Positions 1 to 7,761 of a stretch of DNA of 32,160 bases are shown here, in pieces. The number at the start of each line of letters is the position of its first letter. Within the stretch, counting starts at the first letter, position 1. This DNA comes from Candidatus Obscuribacterales bacterium. Lineage in GTDB: Bacteria; Cyanobacteriota; Vampirovibrionia; Obscuribacterales; Obscuribacteraceae. Location of the stretch: assembly GCA_020050835.1 (NCBI GenBank), contig JAGVKB010000144.1:1-32160 (forward strand), in the 5' to 3' direction. A model generated the notes under the pieces. The model was not told the origin of the DNA. It made no database searches and was given only the letters and a program-made list of their open reading frames with translations. Both the position numbers and the translations under genes were made by a program.

Positions 1-1
1 C

Positions 2-217
2 AAAGCCTTCGTAAACGAAAGCTTGTTTGATCGTTTCCGCATCTCGATCGCTAACGCCTTGCGCTCTCGCAACGCTGTGCCAGTTCGCTCTCACTTGCTA
101 AGTCATGGTGGAAATGATCTGCTTTGCTTGATCCGTATCGAGCAAAAACGTGAGCATTGGCTCAATAGATATTTTGCTGACCTGAAAACCTACTGCGTGA
201 GCAGGATATTGCCCTAG
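2..217 (+). CDS. 3' part of an unrecognised reading frame, runs off the left edge
   Basis: The frame is open from base 2 to a TAG at 215-217, giving about 71 residues; an internal start at 23 would give 64. The product is basic and rich in Arg, Leu and His, and ends near CVSRILP. I recognise no family, signal peptide or membrane segment. It lies directly upstream of the HigBA promoter on the same strand. It could be the tail of a gene cut by the window edge, or chance open frame in a mobile-element-rich margin. No ribosome binding site supports the internal start, so the edge-truncated reading is preferred. Confidence 0.25.
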   Translation, partial: KAFVNESLFDRFRISIANALRSRNAVPVRSHLLSHGGNDLLCLIRIEQKREHWLNRYFADLKTYCVSRILP

Positions 218-243
218 CAGTCATTAAAGTCACTGTGCGCTAG

Positions 244-271
244 TTGACCGCATACCGTACTGCGGTATACT
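244..271 (+). promoter_or_regulatory. Sigma-70-like promoter of higBA with an operator in its spacer
   Basis: TTGACC at 244-249 and TATACT at 266-271 are close to the -35 and -10 consensus and are 16 bases apart. The spacer and -10 contain a perfect inverted repeat, ATACCG (252-257) and CGGTAT (263-268), separated by 5 bases. An operator here would let the HigA dimer, alone or with HigB, block RNA polymerase, which is the usual autoregulation of such pairs. The expected transcription start (about 277-279) coincides with the higB ATG at 278, so the mRNA may be leaderless. Motifs are seen directly; function is inferred. Confidence 0.6.
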
Positions 272-277
272 GAGAAA

Positions 278-556
278 ATGATTCGATCTTTTGGAGACAA
301 GCGGACCGAAGCGCTATTTCAAGATGACTTTGTACGCTACTTCCAGGGGATTGCTAGACATGCTAAGCGGAAGCTGGAAGCGGTAAATGCCGCGAGCCGC
401 TTGGAAGATCTTAGAGTACCGCCTTCAAATCGCCTGGAGAGCCTGAAGGGTAACCTGATTGGGTTTCAGTCAATACGGATTAACGATCAGTGGCGAGTCA
501 TCTTCAAATGGCTTGACGGTGACGCTTATGAGGTACGTATCGTAGATTACCATTGA
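278..556 (+). CDS. higB: HigB-like mRNA interferase toxin (RelE/ParE superfamily)
   Basis: This 92-residue protein has the standard HigB length and layout. It opens MIRSFGDKRTEALFQ, has a basic central helix (about residues 24-45), the conserved stretch LESLKGNL, and the RINDQWRVIFKW strand pair ending in IVDYH. HigB toxins cleave mRNA in association with the ribosome and are neutralised by HigA. The toxin gene comes first, as is typical of higBA and reversed from most toxin-antitoxin pairs. No Shine-Dalgarno can fit before the ATG because the promoter -10 box ends 6 bases upstream, which suggests a leaderless start. The antitoxin gene follows 14 bases after the stop. Confidence 0.9.
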   Translation: MIRSFGDKRTEALFQDDFVRYFQGIARHAKRKLEAVNAASRLEDLRVPPSNRLESLKGNLIGFQSIRINDQWRVIFKWLDGDAYEVRIVDYH

Positions 557-570
557 AAAAAGGAAAGGCA

Positions 571-873
571 ATGACTGACAATGAGTTTGCTCCGGTCACA
601 CCCGGCGAAATGTTGAAGGAAGAGTTTCTGTGCGAATTCGGGCTATCGCAAAATCAGCTGGCAAAGGCAATCGGCATTTCACCCAATCGTATTACCGAGA
701 TAGTAAACAATCGACGGAGAATCACAGCCGATACTGCGTTGCGGCTGGGCTTGTATTTCGGCAACAGCCCCGAATTTTGGATGAACCTTCAGATGCATTA
801 CGATCTCAAAATGGCTCGCCGCAATCTAAAGCCAGAGGACGTCAAACGCATCAAAAGTAAGCGGTCTGCTTAA
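571..873 (+). CDS. higA: HigA-like antitoxin (XRE-family HTH DNA-binding protein)
   Basis: The 100-residue product has the HigA signature: TPGEMLKEEFL near the N-terminus, a helix-turn-helix (LSQNQLAKAIGISPNRITEI), then NNRRRITADTALRLGLYFG and PEFWMNLQ. It should bind HigB and repress the shared promoter at the ATACCG/CGGTAT repeat. A TTG at 553 overlaps the higB stop and would add six residues. ATG 571 is preferred because AAGGAAAG lies about 5-12 bases before it. The C-terminus is lysine- and arginine-rich. It is translationally close to higB and probably co-transcribed from the promoter at 244-271. Confidence 0.9.
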   Translation: MTDNEFAPVTPGEMLKEEFLCEFGLSQNQLAKAIGISPNRITEIVNNRRRITADTALRLGLYFGNSPEFWMNLQMHYDLKMARRNLKPEDVKRIKSKRSA

Positions 874-1182
874 AGAGAAAGGCTTTGATTTATGCGTAAT
901 TGCGAAACGTGCTCAGAAAGACTATCAGCGGCTGGTTTGTGCCTATTCGAATCCTTCGTATCCTTCTGACCTGCCCCATTTTGTTGTACCACGTCAAACA
1001 GAGAGTGTGCGTCCGATTTCTACTGCATCCCTGCGGGCAAGGTAAGTCTTTCTGTATACGAACCGACCGATGTTGACGGCGGGCACACTGTCAGTTTCCC
1101 GTGTAAAGGTGATATTGACAGAGTGTTTAGTTATCGATTCTTGAGAAGTCACGCTGTGGATGGCTACCCTGAGGAATGTGTA
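874..1182. other. Non-coding gap with one IS terminal repeat
   Basis: No credible reading frame is seen between higA and the glycosyltransferase gene. The only recognisable element is the IS3-type terminal repeat at 967-999, listed separately. The sequence to its right does not encode an OrfA, so the rest of that element is gone or unrecognisable. Confidence 0.5.
967..999 (+). mobile_element. Solitary IS3-family terminal inverted repeat
   Basis: The segment begins TGACCTGCCCCATTTTG, which has the form of an IS3-family terminal repeat (TGA followed by a C-rich run and T-rich tract), reading inward to the right. It continues into TGTTGTACCACGTCAA (982-997), a 16-base string that recurs exactly at 31573-31588 beside a second IS3 remnant. 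No transposase sequence follows, so this is a solo end. Assignment rests on terminal-repeat style and the second copy, not on a full element. Confidence 0.5.
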
Positions 1183-2091
1183 TTAGGAAACTGAGGGTCT
1201 CGTTCTGCGTAATTTCTGCAAGATGGAAAAGGCAAGCAGCTTTAAACAGGAAGCTTCAAAGTGATCGATTTCTAGCTTGCGTTCGCACTTCAAATGGCGC
1301 TCAAACCCGCTTGGGTGCTTGAGAGGAAAGTCAATAGTTCGTGATGGTAGTGGCAGTCGCTTCACAAATCTGGTATGTGTTCCGTCGAGCCCGCCGACAT
1401 TGGATACGAGATTTACTGTGGGAAGTATCGTCAGACCGCCGGCGCGTAGGCATGCTGCGATCCATTGGTACCCCCAACTCGAAGTTACTTCCCTTGGAAT
1501 ATGCTGCCAGAATCTCAGTACAGACTTATTAGTATTAAATTTGCTGACAGATATTCTTGTCTCGTCCCACATTTCGTGCCATGGAATAAGATCTGCCTCT
1601 TGGTAATGTCGCCAAGCTCGGCGCCAAGTGGCCCATCCCCAGAGGAGAGGATATCTGGAGAAAATGTAAGAGTCGTCTGACGGAATTACAATGCTGGGTT
1701 GATAACCACAAATTGAAACAACCTTTGGCTCGTTTCTGTATCGCTCTAGCAGTTCTTCTGCAAATTGGAAGAAGGATAAATTTGGGACGCAGTCGTCTTC
1801 CAGTATTATTGCTTCCTCCACCTGACTGAAAACCCAAGAGAGACCTTCCGAAACATTTTTTCGACAACCGAGATTCTCGTTAGCGTACTTCGTTTGCACC
1901 GAGCACGTCCAGGTGACCTTTTCGACCAGATCTCGTGCTTTCTTCACTTTATTGACGTCGGCCTTGTTTCCAGGTCTTGGTCCATCGGAGATAAGAAAAA
2001 CTCTCTCTGGAGCAGCCTTGGCTATTTGGTTCCACACCTTCTCCAAATGTCCCGGACGGTTGAAAAAGACCAGCACTACTGGGGTTTTCAT
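1183..2091 (-). CDS. Glycosyltransferase, GT-A fold (GNT-I/HlpA-like)
   Basis: This 302-residue protein starts MKTPVVLVFFNRP, the first strand of a nucleotide-diphospho-sugar transferase fold. It carries FLISDGPRP (about 32-40), NENLGCRKNVSEGLSW (71-86) and the metal-binding acidic motif LEDDCVP (E98-D99-D100-C101). LLWGWATWRRAW around 150-160 is typical of the family annotated as hemolytic protein HlpA-like or glycosyltransferase family 2-like. It should transfer a sugar from a nucleotide donor at the inner face of the cytoplasmic membrane; donor and acceptor are unknown. No signal peptide or membrane segment is seen. It is transcribed alone, divergent from the next gene across a 246-bp gap. 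The Shine-Dalgarno is weak. Confidence 0.8.
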   Translation of the reverse strand: MKTPVVLVFFNRPGHLEKVWNQIAKAAPERVFLISDGPRPGNKADVNKVKKARDLVEKVTWTCSVQTKYANENLGCRKNVSEGLSWVFSQVEEAIILEDDCVPNLSFFQFAEELLERYRNEPKVVSICGYQPSIVIPSDDSYIFSRYPLLWGWATWRRAWRHYQEADLIPWHEMWDETRISVSKFNTNKSVLRFWQHIPREVTSSWGYQWIAACLRAGGLTILPTVNLVSNVGGLDGTHTRFVKRLPLPSRTIDFPLKHPSGFERHLKCERKLEIDHFEASCLKLLAFSILQKLRRTRPSVS

Positions 2092-2337
2092 AAGAGTTTG
2101 TTGGAAACGGAAAGTAGTTCCTCAGCCTTTTACCCAATGAACTGCCTTCTCAATCTTCATTCTTTTGTGTTGTCGCTGAAAGCATCCTGGTTGAGTAATG
2201 TGGATTCCCATAAGGAAGGTGGGTAAATAGAAGGGTGCGGTGAAAGTCGCAAGGGAAACCGCTCGATAGTTAGACAATTCGGTTTTTCCCAAAGAGAGCT
2301 TAGTTAGAGTGATTGGACCGTTTTGAGCGTTGCTTGA

Positions 2338-3270
2338 ATGACCCTACCGGAAACTGTCATTTCACTTGGTAAATCGCTTCGAGGTATTGTTGTCGGATCG
2401 GTCTTGGATATTGCTGGATTGAGCGCGGAGCAAGCTCATATACGAATTGGTAAGGCCATACGCGCTGGAGAAGGCTACGCTGTTTTGAAGCCAGGTTTTA
2501 CGGAGTGTGCCTTGGTCGTACGCCGTAATCTAGATCCGCTCTCTCCGCGACTTTCTGGACACCTGTTTGCATGTGGAGTCTTCCCTTTTGAAAAGCAAGT
2601 TTTGAGCGGCGTAAAGGCAATGCTGAAAACTAATTTGGAGAGCGGCGATTTGCTTCTTTTGCCGACAAACTTTAGCGGGCTTGTTTGTATGCTTCGATAT
2701 GGACTGAGTCGCGAGCGAGTCTTTGCAAAGTATAGTTACGGCGAGCCTAGGGGCACTTCGCCGCTACATTACGACAGTGAACACTGCTGGTGGTATCAGC
2801 TAGCTGGAAAGAGAGTGGCAGTAATAAATCCAAGGGCGAAGTTCATTGTTAGTCGACATAATTCTGACACTTGGAGTCGAGTTTGGGGCAATGCCAAAGG
2901 CTTTGTAGAGTTCGAGCCTGTCGCTGTTGAGATTCCAGACGCTGCAGAGTTAGCTGTTCGTGAAAAATTCAAAGATTGTAGTGACCTTCTCGCATCAATG
3001 AGAGAAACAATTCATGCCAATTTGAATAGCTTTGATGTGGCGTTAGTTGCTGCTGGTCACTATGGCGTTCCGATCTGTATTGATCTGAAGAAGTGCGGAA
3101 AGGTAGCGATCCAAATGGGAGGGCATCTTCAAATAGTCTTCGGGATTTATGGTCGACGTTGGGAGGCTCAAGGTGAATGGCAGCGGATAATAAATGAAAA
3201 CTGGACCAAATTTCCGTTGGATCTTCGTCCGAATGGATTTGAGCAGCAAGAAGGAGGCTGTTACTTTTAA
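2338..3270 (+). CDS. GT-D-fold putative glycosyltransferase
   Basis: The 310-residue protein resembles the GT-D (DUF1792-like) proteins found in polysaccharide clusters. SGDLLLLPTNFSG and a conserved acidic DSE at D146-S147-E148 (in HYDSEHCWWY) fit the DxE metal site described for GT-D enzymes. The C-terminal part has KVAIQMGGHLQIVFGIYGRRW, NENWTKFP and the terminal EGGCYF; the pattern NENW...EGGCYW is common in this group. It is probably cytosolic and adds a sugar to a lipid-linked glycan. ATG 2338 is used, but no good ribosome binding site is seen. The gene ends 16 bases from the convergent GH16 gene with no clear terminator between them. Confidence 0.6.
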   Translation: MTLPETVISLGKSLRGIVVGSVLDIAGLSAEQAHIRIGKAIRAGEGYAVLKPGFTECALVVRRNLDPLSPRLSGHLFACGVFPFEKQVLSGVKAMLKTNLESGDLLLLPTNFSGLVCMLRYGLSRERVFAKYSYGEPRGTSPLHYDSEHCWWYQLAGKRVAVINPRAKFIVSRHNSDTWSRVWGNAKGFVEFEPVAVEIPDAAELAVREKFKDCSDLLASMRETIHANLNSFDVALVAAGHYGVPICIDLKKCGKVAIQMGGHLQIVFGIYGRRWEAQGEWQRIINENWTKFPLDLRPNGFEQQEGGCYF

Positions 3271-3286
3271 TGGAAAGTAGGATCTC

Positions 3287-4234
3287 CTATTCTGTAACTG
3301 TTAAATTACCAGCCGGCGTGGATTGCCAAACATTGACAGACCGCACGGTCATCGGTTCATTCGCGCCACTCCCGAGCACTAGGACAAGGTGATTGCGATC
3401 AATAACTGAAAATGTCCATGGTGGGGCTGGCGGCGGTACCTTATCATTAAACGCGTTCCAGTAAGTTGTTGCTCCAACTTGCTTCCTGTCAAAGTAGTAC
3501 TGCGCAATCCCCGCTGAAGTAGCTGTAGCCGGAACCCAAAGAAAGCCATACAAGTGATACTTCGTGAAGTTAGTCTTAGGCGGAACTCTCCTTATTAGTT
3601 CTGAAGTGGGGGTTGACAATTTGTTGAATCGACGAGTCTTGGCGTTCCACACACCGAAGCAGTCGTGCATACCGGCCCCGTAGAAGTGCGGGGGGGTGTC
3701 TAACTTGGTGCCTTTCAAGTCATACTCAAAAAAATCCACTTCGATAAAGTGCCTGAACTCCTTGGATTGCCCTTGCCAAGATTCCCCGGGTAGTCCTGCC
3801 AAATGCTCGATTGCCATCGACCACCAAGCTGGCCAGCCGTGAAAGTTCTGTTTTACTACCGTTTCGGGATCGAATTTCAACGATGCTTCGAAGAAGCCTC
3901 CACCGCCAAACGCTGTTCCTCTGAACTTGGCCGATGTGTTAGCCGGGGCGGCGGTTGATATCGCACCGTCTGCTAAGGTAACGCTTCCGTCATTGTTTAA
4001 TGTGATGCTTCCAGTATTGGTTTTCCCTCCAAAGAAATTCCAGGGATACCACTGAAATGGTTTGCATGTGTTGTCTGTGGTGCAAACGTTGTTTGCTGAA
4101 AACTTGCTAGCAAAAGTTTTCAATGTGAATCCAACTTTTGACGCTTGTTGAGGGCAATCTGCGCTTAAAGTTGCAATTGGCAACCAGAAAGTTGATAGAA
4201 CGACTAGAAAGAGGGCGTTTGTGCAGAGTTTCAT
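3287..4234 (-). CDS. Secreted glycoside hydrolase, family 16-like (EPS endoglycanase)
   Basis: The 315-residue protein has a signal peptide (MKLC, then a hydrophobic core to about residue 22, likely cleavage after LSA at 25). Its concanavalin-like jelly-roll domain carries the GH16 catalytic signature ExDxxE: E165-V-D167-F-F-E170 in FIEVDFFEYD. Family knowledge makes E165 the nucleophile and E170 the acid/base. W135, W138 and W139 and the FEASLKFDP strand fit a glycan-binding cleft. GH16 enzymes in EPS clusters cut the secreted or periplasmic polymer, setting its length or releasing it. It is the last gene of a minus-strand operon, 8 bases after the ATP-grasp gene. The substrate cannot be read from sequence. 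Confidence 0.75.
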   Translation of the reverse strand: MKLCTNALFLVVLSTFWLPIATLSADCPQQASKVGFTLKTFASKFSANNVCTTDNTCKPFQWYPWNFFGGKTNTGSITLNNDGSVTLADGAISTAAPANTSAKFRGTAFGGGGFFEASLKFDPETVVKQNFHGWPAWWSMAIEHLAGLPGESWQGQSKEFRHFIEVDFFEYDLKGTKLDTPPHFYGAGMHDCFGVWNAKTRRFNKLSTPTSELIRRVPPKTNFTKYHLYGFLWVPATATSAGIAQYYFDRKQVGATTYWNAFNDKVPPPAPPWTFSVIDRNHLVLVLGSGANEPMTVRSVNVWQSTPAGNLTVTE

Positions 4235-4242
4235 TTGATGTT

Positions 4243-5190
4243 CTACTGAGTGGGAGAACAGTAGTTGTCTGCAAGCTTTCGACAGGTGTCGCCTGAAGTG
4301 TATTGTTGTAGTTGGCTCTGGTTGAAGCCTAAATCACCGAAGAGGATCTTTGCTGCACTGAAGTCTGCCTCCGGCGGGAGGAAGTTGGACCGACCGGCGT
4401 CGTGGCAGTTCGTTAACTCTCCGACTAAGATCGATTTACCATTCGTGTATAAGTCCACTCGAATAATGTTGAAATTCGCACTCAATTTCGATGCAACGTT
4501 CAACATTTTTTCTAAGTTTGCCGGTCTTGGTACTCCTATGCCGATCGGATAAGTGATGGAAAATGGCAACTTTTCCCAATCTGTCAAATAATAGTCTCGC
4601 TTATGCTCAGAGAATCTATCAGTATCCACTTGAATTAGCTTTGGATTGCCATTTACACAGAATATCTTATAGTCATCACAAGTCTCATTGTCGAAGATAA
4701 ATGGCTCGACTATTACTTTGGGTCTCAGCGTTCTGTAATTCTCCTCGCGCCAACTGCTGTAGTAGTTTGATTTGAACCAAAACGTCAGTTTCGACTCATC
4801 TACAGATGACCCCCCTCTTCTAAAAATCACCTGGCCAGACATATGAGTAGGCTTAATTACGCAATCCGGCGGGTAGGTTGCGGCAAGTGCTTGCGACAGG
4901 GAGTTGAACACAGCCAGTGTCGGCACGTTGAATTCATTTCCAACTTTAGCCGCGACATAGTACTTAGCCAACTCCTTGTCGGACACGAAAACTCGAAGTG
5001 GGTCCCTAACTTCTTGGGAGGTCTTGATGTAGAACATTGCATCGTTAAAGCCCCCGCTCTTAAACCTGGGAAGCCTCTTGTGAAATGCGATGAAATCTAG
5101 GATTCCAAAACAGTTGTCACCCCATTTTGTCCTGGGAAGTAGAGCCTTAATTGTCCTCGAAAGTGCTCTCAGTATGATTCTTGTATTCAT
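4243..5190 (-). CDS. TupA-like ATP-grasp protein (putative amide ligase)
   Basis: This 315-residue protein matches the TupA-like ATP-grasp family, named after teichuronopeptide synthesis. Visible elements are DKELAKYYVAAKVG (71-84), the nucleotide-binding strand CVIKPTHMSGQVI (110-122), VEPFI followed by CDDYKIFCVNGNPKLIQVD in the middle, and VDLYTNGKSILVGELT near 248-263, which supplies the acidic metal ligands. Such enzymes activate a carboxylate with ATP to form an amide or peptide bond. In a polysaccharide locus this suggests attachment of an amino acid or amine to a uronic acid residue. It is cytosolic and sits between the prenyltransferase gene (83 bases upstream) and the GH16 gene. The acceptor is inferred, not seen. 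Confidence 0.7.
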   Translation of the reverse strand: MNTRIILRALSRTIKALLPRTKWGDNCFGILDFIAFHKRLPRFKSGGFNDAMFYIKTSQEVRDPLRVFVSDKELAKYYVAAKVGNEFNVPTLAVFNSLSQALAATYPPDCVIKPTHMSGQVIFRRGGSSVDESKLTFWFKSNYYSSWREENYRTLRPKVIVEPFIFDNETCDDYKIFCVNGNPKLIQVDTDRFSEHKRDYYLTDWEKLPFSITYPIGIGVPRPANLEKMLNVASKLSANFNIIRVDLYTNGKSILVGELTNCHDAGRSNFLPPEADFSAAKILFGDLGFNQSQLQQYTSGDTCRKLADNYCSPTQ

Positions 5191-5273
5191 AGCTTTGGCA
5201 GTCAGCCTAAGTTCTCAGCGGTCAACGAAAAACAACTCGGGACTAATTCAAACATTAGTTCATTTCTTGCATG

Positions 5274-6233
5274 CTAATGTCCAAGTGAGTCGGCAATTCT
5301 CATTAGAATGTGTGCGTAGTTTTGAACGAATCCGTAAACTACCAGCGCTGATGTAATCAGCCAGAGTACTATTGTTAACTGAATCGGTCTGTCGCGAGCA
5401 AAAATGTTCTCCGGAGCATCGGTTTGTCCGTCTGCTGCACAAGAAAGCTGCTGGTATCTCATCAAGCCATACACTACGAACGGCACGCTAAGCATCATCC
5501 ATTGTCCGTGAAATGACATGAAGCTGTAGAAACAGTATGAAGTCAATAGAGTCGGCAACGTGATCGCTTCGAGGCGATCTAGAAGTTGTACTGAATATAC
5601 TTTCAACGTCTTTCGATGCGACTCTGCTGCATCCTGAACAATCTGAAGTTCCCGTCTTCTTTTCTGGAGTGCTAAGAAAACTGCACCGAACCCTGTGCAA
5701 ACAAGAAACCAACCGGACACTGGAACTCTAACTGCAATTGCACCAGCCGTAGCTCTCAGTAAGAATCCGACCGCTATAGCTAATACATCAATTATTACAA
5801 GGTGTTTTAGAACTAGTGAATAGGAAATCGTGAGAACGAGGTACGCTAGTAATGCGAGTATTAGCGATCCCCTGGCTGCACACGCTATGCAGAGGCTCGA
5901 AATTGCCAAGATTGAAGCATAAATCCAAGCCGCTGGAACCGGAATCTGGCCAGCGGTTATTGGTCTTTTGCATTTTACCGGATGAAATTTGTCGATATCG
6001 CGGTCAACAATGTCATTGACAATGTAGGTTGCGCTCGACATAAGACAAAACGCTAATACGCAAATGCTGGCATCTTTGATTAGCTGTGGTATGTGAATAT
6101 TAGCGGAAAACAAGAGCGGAGCGTAAGCAATCAGATTCTTGGTCCATTGATTCGGGCGCAATACCCTAAAATAGGCCATAAGTGTCTGTGTCGGATGAAC
6201 TGATGAGCTGGGTATAGCTCCTGGACTCTGCAT
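5274..6233 (-). CDS. UbiA-family decaprenyl-phosphate phosphoribosyltransferase
   Basis: The 319-residue polytopic protein begins its domain with YFRVLRPNQWTKN (21-33). It carries the UbiA metal/diphosphate motif as N73-D74-x-x-D77-x-x-x-D81 followed by HPVKCKRP. That HPxKxxRP extension is typical of the DPPR synthase branch (Rv3806c-like), which moves 5-phosphoribose from PRPP to a polyprenyl phosphate. A second motif, KRRRELQI near 190-200, and about nine hydrophobic segments complete the family picture. The product leads to polyprenyl-phosphoryl pentoses used by GT-C enzymes, but no DprE1/DprE2-type epimerase is in the window. The start is well supported: AGGAGGT lies 4 bases before ATG 6233. 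First gene of the minus operon 6233-3287. Confidence 0.8.
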   Translation of the reverse strand: MQSPGAIPSSSVHPTQTLMAYFRVLRPNQWTKNLIAYAPLLFSANIHIPQLIKDASICVLAFCLMSSATYIVNDIVDRDIDKFHPVKCKRPITAGQIPVPAAWIYASILAISSLCIACAARGSLILALLAYLVLTISYSLVLKHLVIIDVLAIAVGFLLRATAGAIAVRVPVSGWFLVCTGFGAVFLALQKRRRELQIVQDAAESHRKTLKVYSVQLLDRLEAITLPTLLTSYCFYSFMSFHGQWMMLSVPFVVYGLMRYQQLSCAADGQTDAPENIFARDRPIQLTIVLWLITSALVVYGFVQNYAHILMRIADSLGH

Positions 6234-6237
6234 GTGG

Positions 6238-6244
6238 ACCTCCT
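6238..6244 (-). promoter_or_regulatory. Strong Shine-Dalgarno for the UbiA-family gene
   Basis: On the minus strand the sequence is AGGAGGT, the full anti-16S complement, four bases before ATG 6233. It is the best ribosome binding site noticed in the window and fixes this start. Most other genes here have weak sites, so this gene may be translated more strongly than its neighbours. Confidence 0.7.
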
Positions 6245-6369
6245 ATGCTTCTCTACCCATTTGGGGCAGAATCAAAGCGGGGGCTCACCTGAGCGACAGC
6301 TCCCTAGTCTGTCCACATGTGCGGACCAAGACTTGAGTGACAAGTTGCTGGCGTCTTGCGGAGCTTCAA

Positions 6370-7713
6370 ATGCGCGACAAGAGGTTCGAGAATCTTAGAT
6401 TTTCTGTCGTCCAGGGAAATCTTTGGCTGGGCTGTTTGTTCTTACTCCTGCTAGCCGTGGTCTCCCGATTCGATATGGACAGGACTTCAGCAGCCTATGA
6501 CCATTGGTCCTTCCATTTACCTTCTGTCCTACGGATGTCTGGACAGCTTCCGATGCCAGATCTCATTTGCTATCCTTCGGTATGTGCTCCGGGATATTAC
6601 CTGATTCTGGCTCTCGTTCATAAGTTCATATCTTCGGATCCTTTGACCTTGCATGTAGTCAATGGTTCATTCGGGCTAGCATTCGTTATGGTCGTGTTTC
6701 ATTTCGCGAGCAGAAATACGTCTCCTGGTACTGCGCTGGTGTTAACTCTCCCGCTTGTATGCTCAAGCTATTTGATCGAGCGCTCGCTTTGGATCAATAC
6801 AGACAATGCCTCAGCGTTTTTCACATTTGTGTGTGTTGGACGTGCGGCATTTTCCTGTGAGAAAGGAATGCCAAACGGTTTTCTAAATGGGATCATCGCC
6901 GCAATAGCTGTAGCTATTCGACAGACAAACCTGTGGTTGGTAGCACCCGTATTTCTATCTGCCCTCGCTCCGCGCGGCAACCAAATGCTTGAAGCGGAGT
7001 GTCCGACGCGTTTCAAGCATTCTTCCCTGAACTGGAAAATGTTGATTCCGGCGTCCTTAGCGTGTGCGCTACCTCTTTCGGTGGTACTCACTTTCTGGAT
7101 AATGTGGCACGGGCCGGTGCCTCTAAGCGAATGTGCATTAAAGCACGCGGGCGGAGCAAATCCTGCCATTCTAACAATTGCCTTGAGTATCTTTGGTGGC
7201 TATGGACTATTCTTCCTGCCTGTTCTGCGTGGGGAATTGAAAACGCTGCAACTGAAAAACAGGGCGTTAATCGCTACCATGGCGTGCTCATTGGCTATGG
7301 CAGTCATTTGGCCTACGACTTACTGTGAAAGTGCAGGTCGTTATGGCGGAACATTATGGGAATTGGCGAGGCTAACTCCCAGCCTGTGCGATCGATCGTT
7401 AGTTTTTCTACCATTGGTTCTCATCGGTGGGCTGATACTGTTTTTGTTTGTCCGCTGTCTGTTTAGGGCTGGAAAAACAAGACAGACTACTTTTGTCTTA
7501 CTGTCACTTCTTAGTTGGATGATTTGCCAGTCTGCCAATTCAATGGCGTATCAGCGATATTCCGAATTCATAGTTCTTGTGACTTTGATTTGGTTGACTT
7601 CCATGCTGGTTCCTCGGGCTGACAGCAAGACTTTGCGATGGGAATTGATATGTCCAGCCTGCTTGGCTGCTGTTCAATTGGCCATTTTAGTGGCGGGGTT
7701 GGTGTTGCTATAG
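6370..7713 (+). CDS. GT-C membrane glycosyltransferase, ALG10-like
   Basis: The protein is about 447 residues from ATG 6370, with ten or more hydrophobic segments. The first periplasmic loop carries YDHWSFHLPSVLRM and later PGYYLILALVHKF, placed as in the acidic loop and PP(G/L)xY region of DIE2/ALG10 (GT59) enzymes. IRQTNLWLVAPVF resembles the RQTN motif that marks that family. GT-C enzymes use polyprenyl-phosphate sugars at the outer face of the membrane. ATG 6370 is preferred over GTG 6337 because GGAG at 6360-6363 precedes it by 6 bases, while the GTG has no site. First gene of a plus-strand operon, divergent from the UbiA gene. The ALG10 link is by motif only; a generic GT39/GT87-like enzyme remains possible. 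Confidence 0.55.
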   Translation: MRDKRFENLRFSVVQGNLWLGCLFLLLLAVVSRFDMDRTSAAYDHWSFHLPSVLRMSGQLPMPDLICYPSVCAPGYYLILALVHKFISSDPLTLHVVNGSFGLAFVMVVFHFASRNTSPGTALVLTLPLVCSSYLIERSLWINTDNASAFFTFVCVGRAAFSCEKGMPNGFLNGIIAAIAVAIRQTNLWLVAPVFLSALAPRGNQMLEAECPTRFKHSSLNWKMLIPASLACALPLSVVLTFWIMWHGPVPLSECALKHAGGANPAILTIALSIFGGYGLFFLPVLRGELKTLQLKNRALIATMACSLAMAVIWPTTYCESAGRYGGTLWELARLTPSLCDRSLVFLPLVLIGGLILFLFVRCLFRAGKTRQTTFVLLSLLSWMICQSANSMAYQRYSEFIVLVTLIWLTSMLVPRADSKTLRWELICPACLAAVQLAILVAGLVLL

Positions 7714-7761
7714 TTGCCAGGTGTCATGCAAGCTTTGCCTGGACTTTGAAGGTACCTGCTG

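Noticed and set aside
553-570. TTG start for HigA
   Set aside because: It overlaps the higB stop and lacks a ribosome binding site. ATG 571 is preceded by AAGGAAAG.
3271-3286. Bidirectional terminator between the convergent GT-D and GH16 genes
   Set aside because: Only 16 bases separate the stops and no stable hairpin with a T-run was found.
6337-6369. GTG start for the ALG10-like gene
   Set aside because: No Shine-Dalgarno precedes it, while ATG 6370 has GGAG 6 bases upstream.
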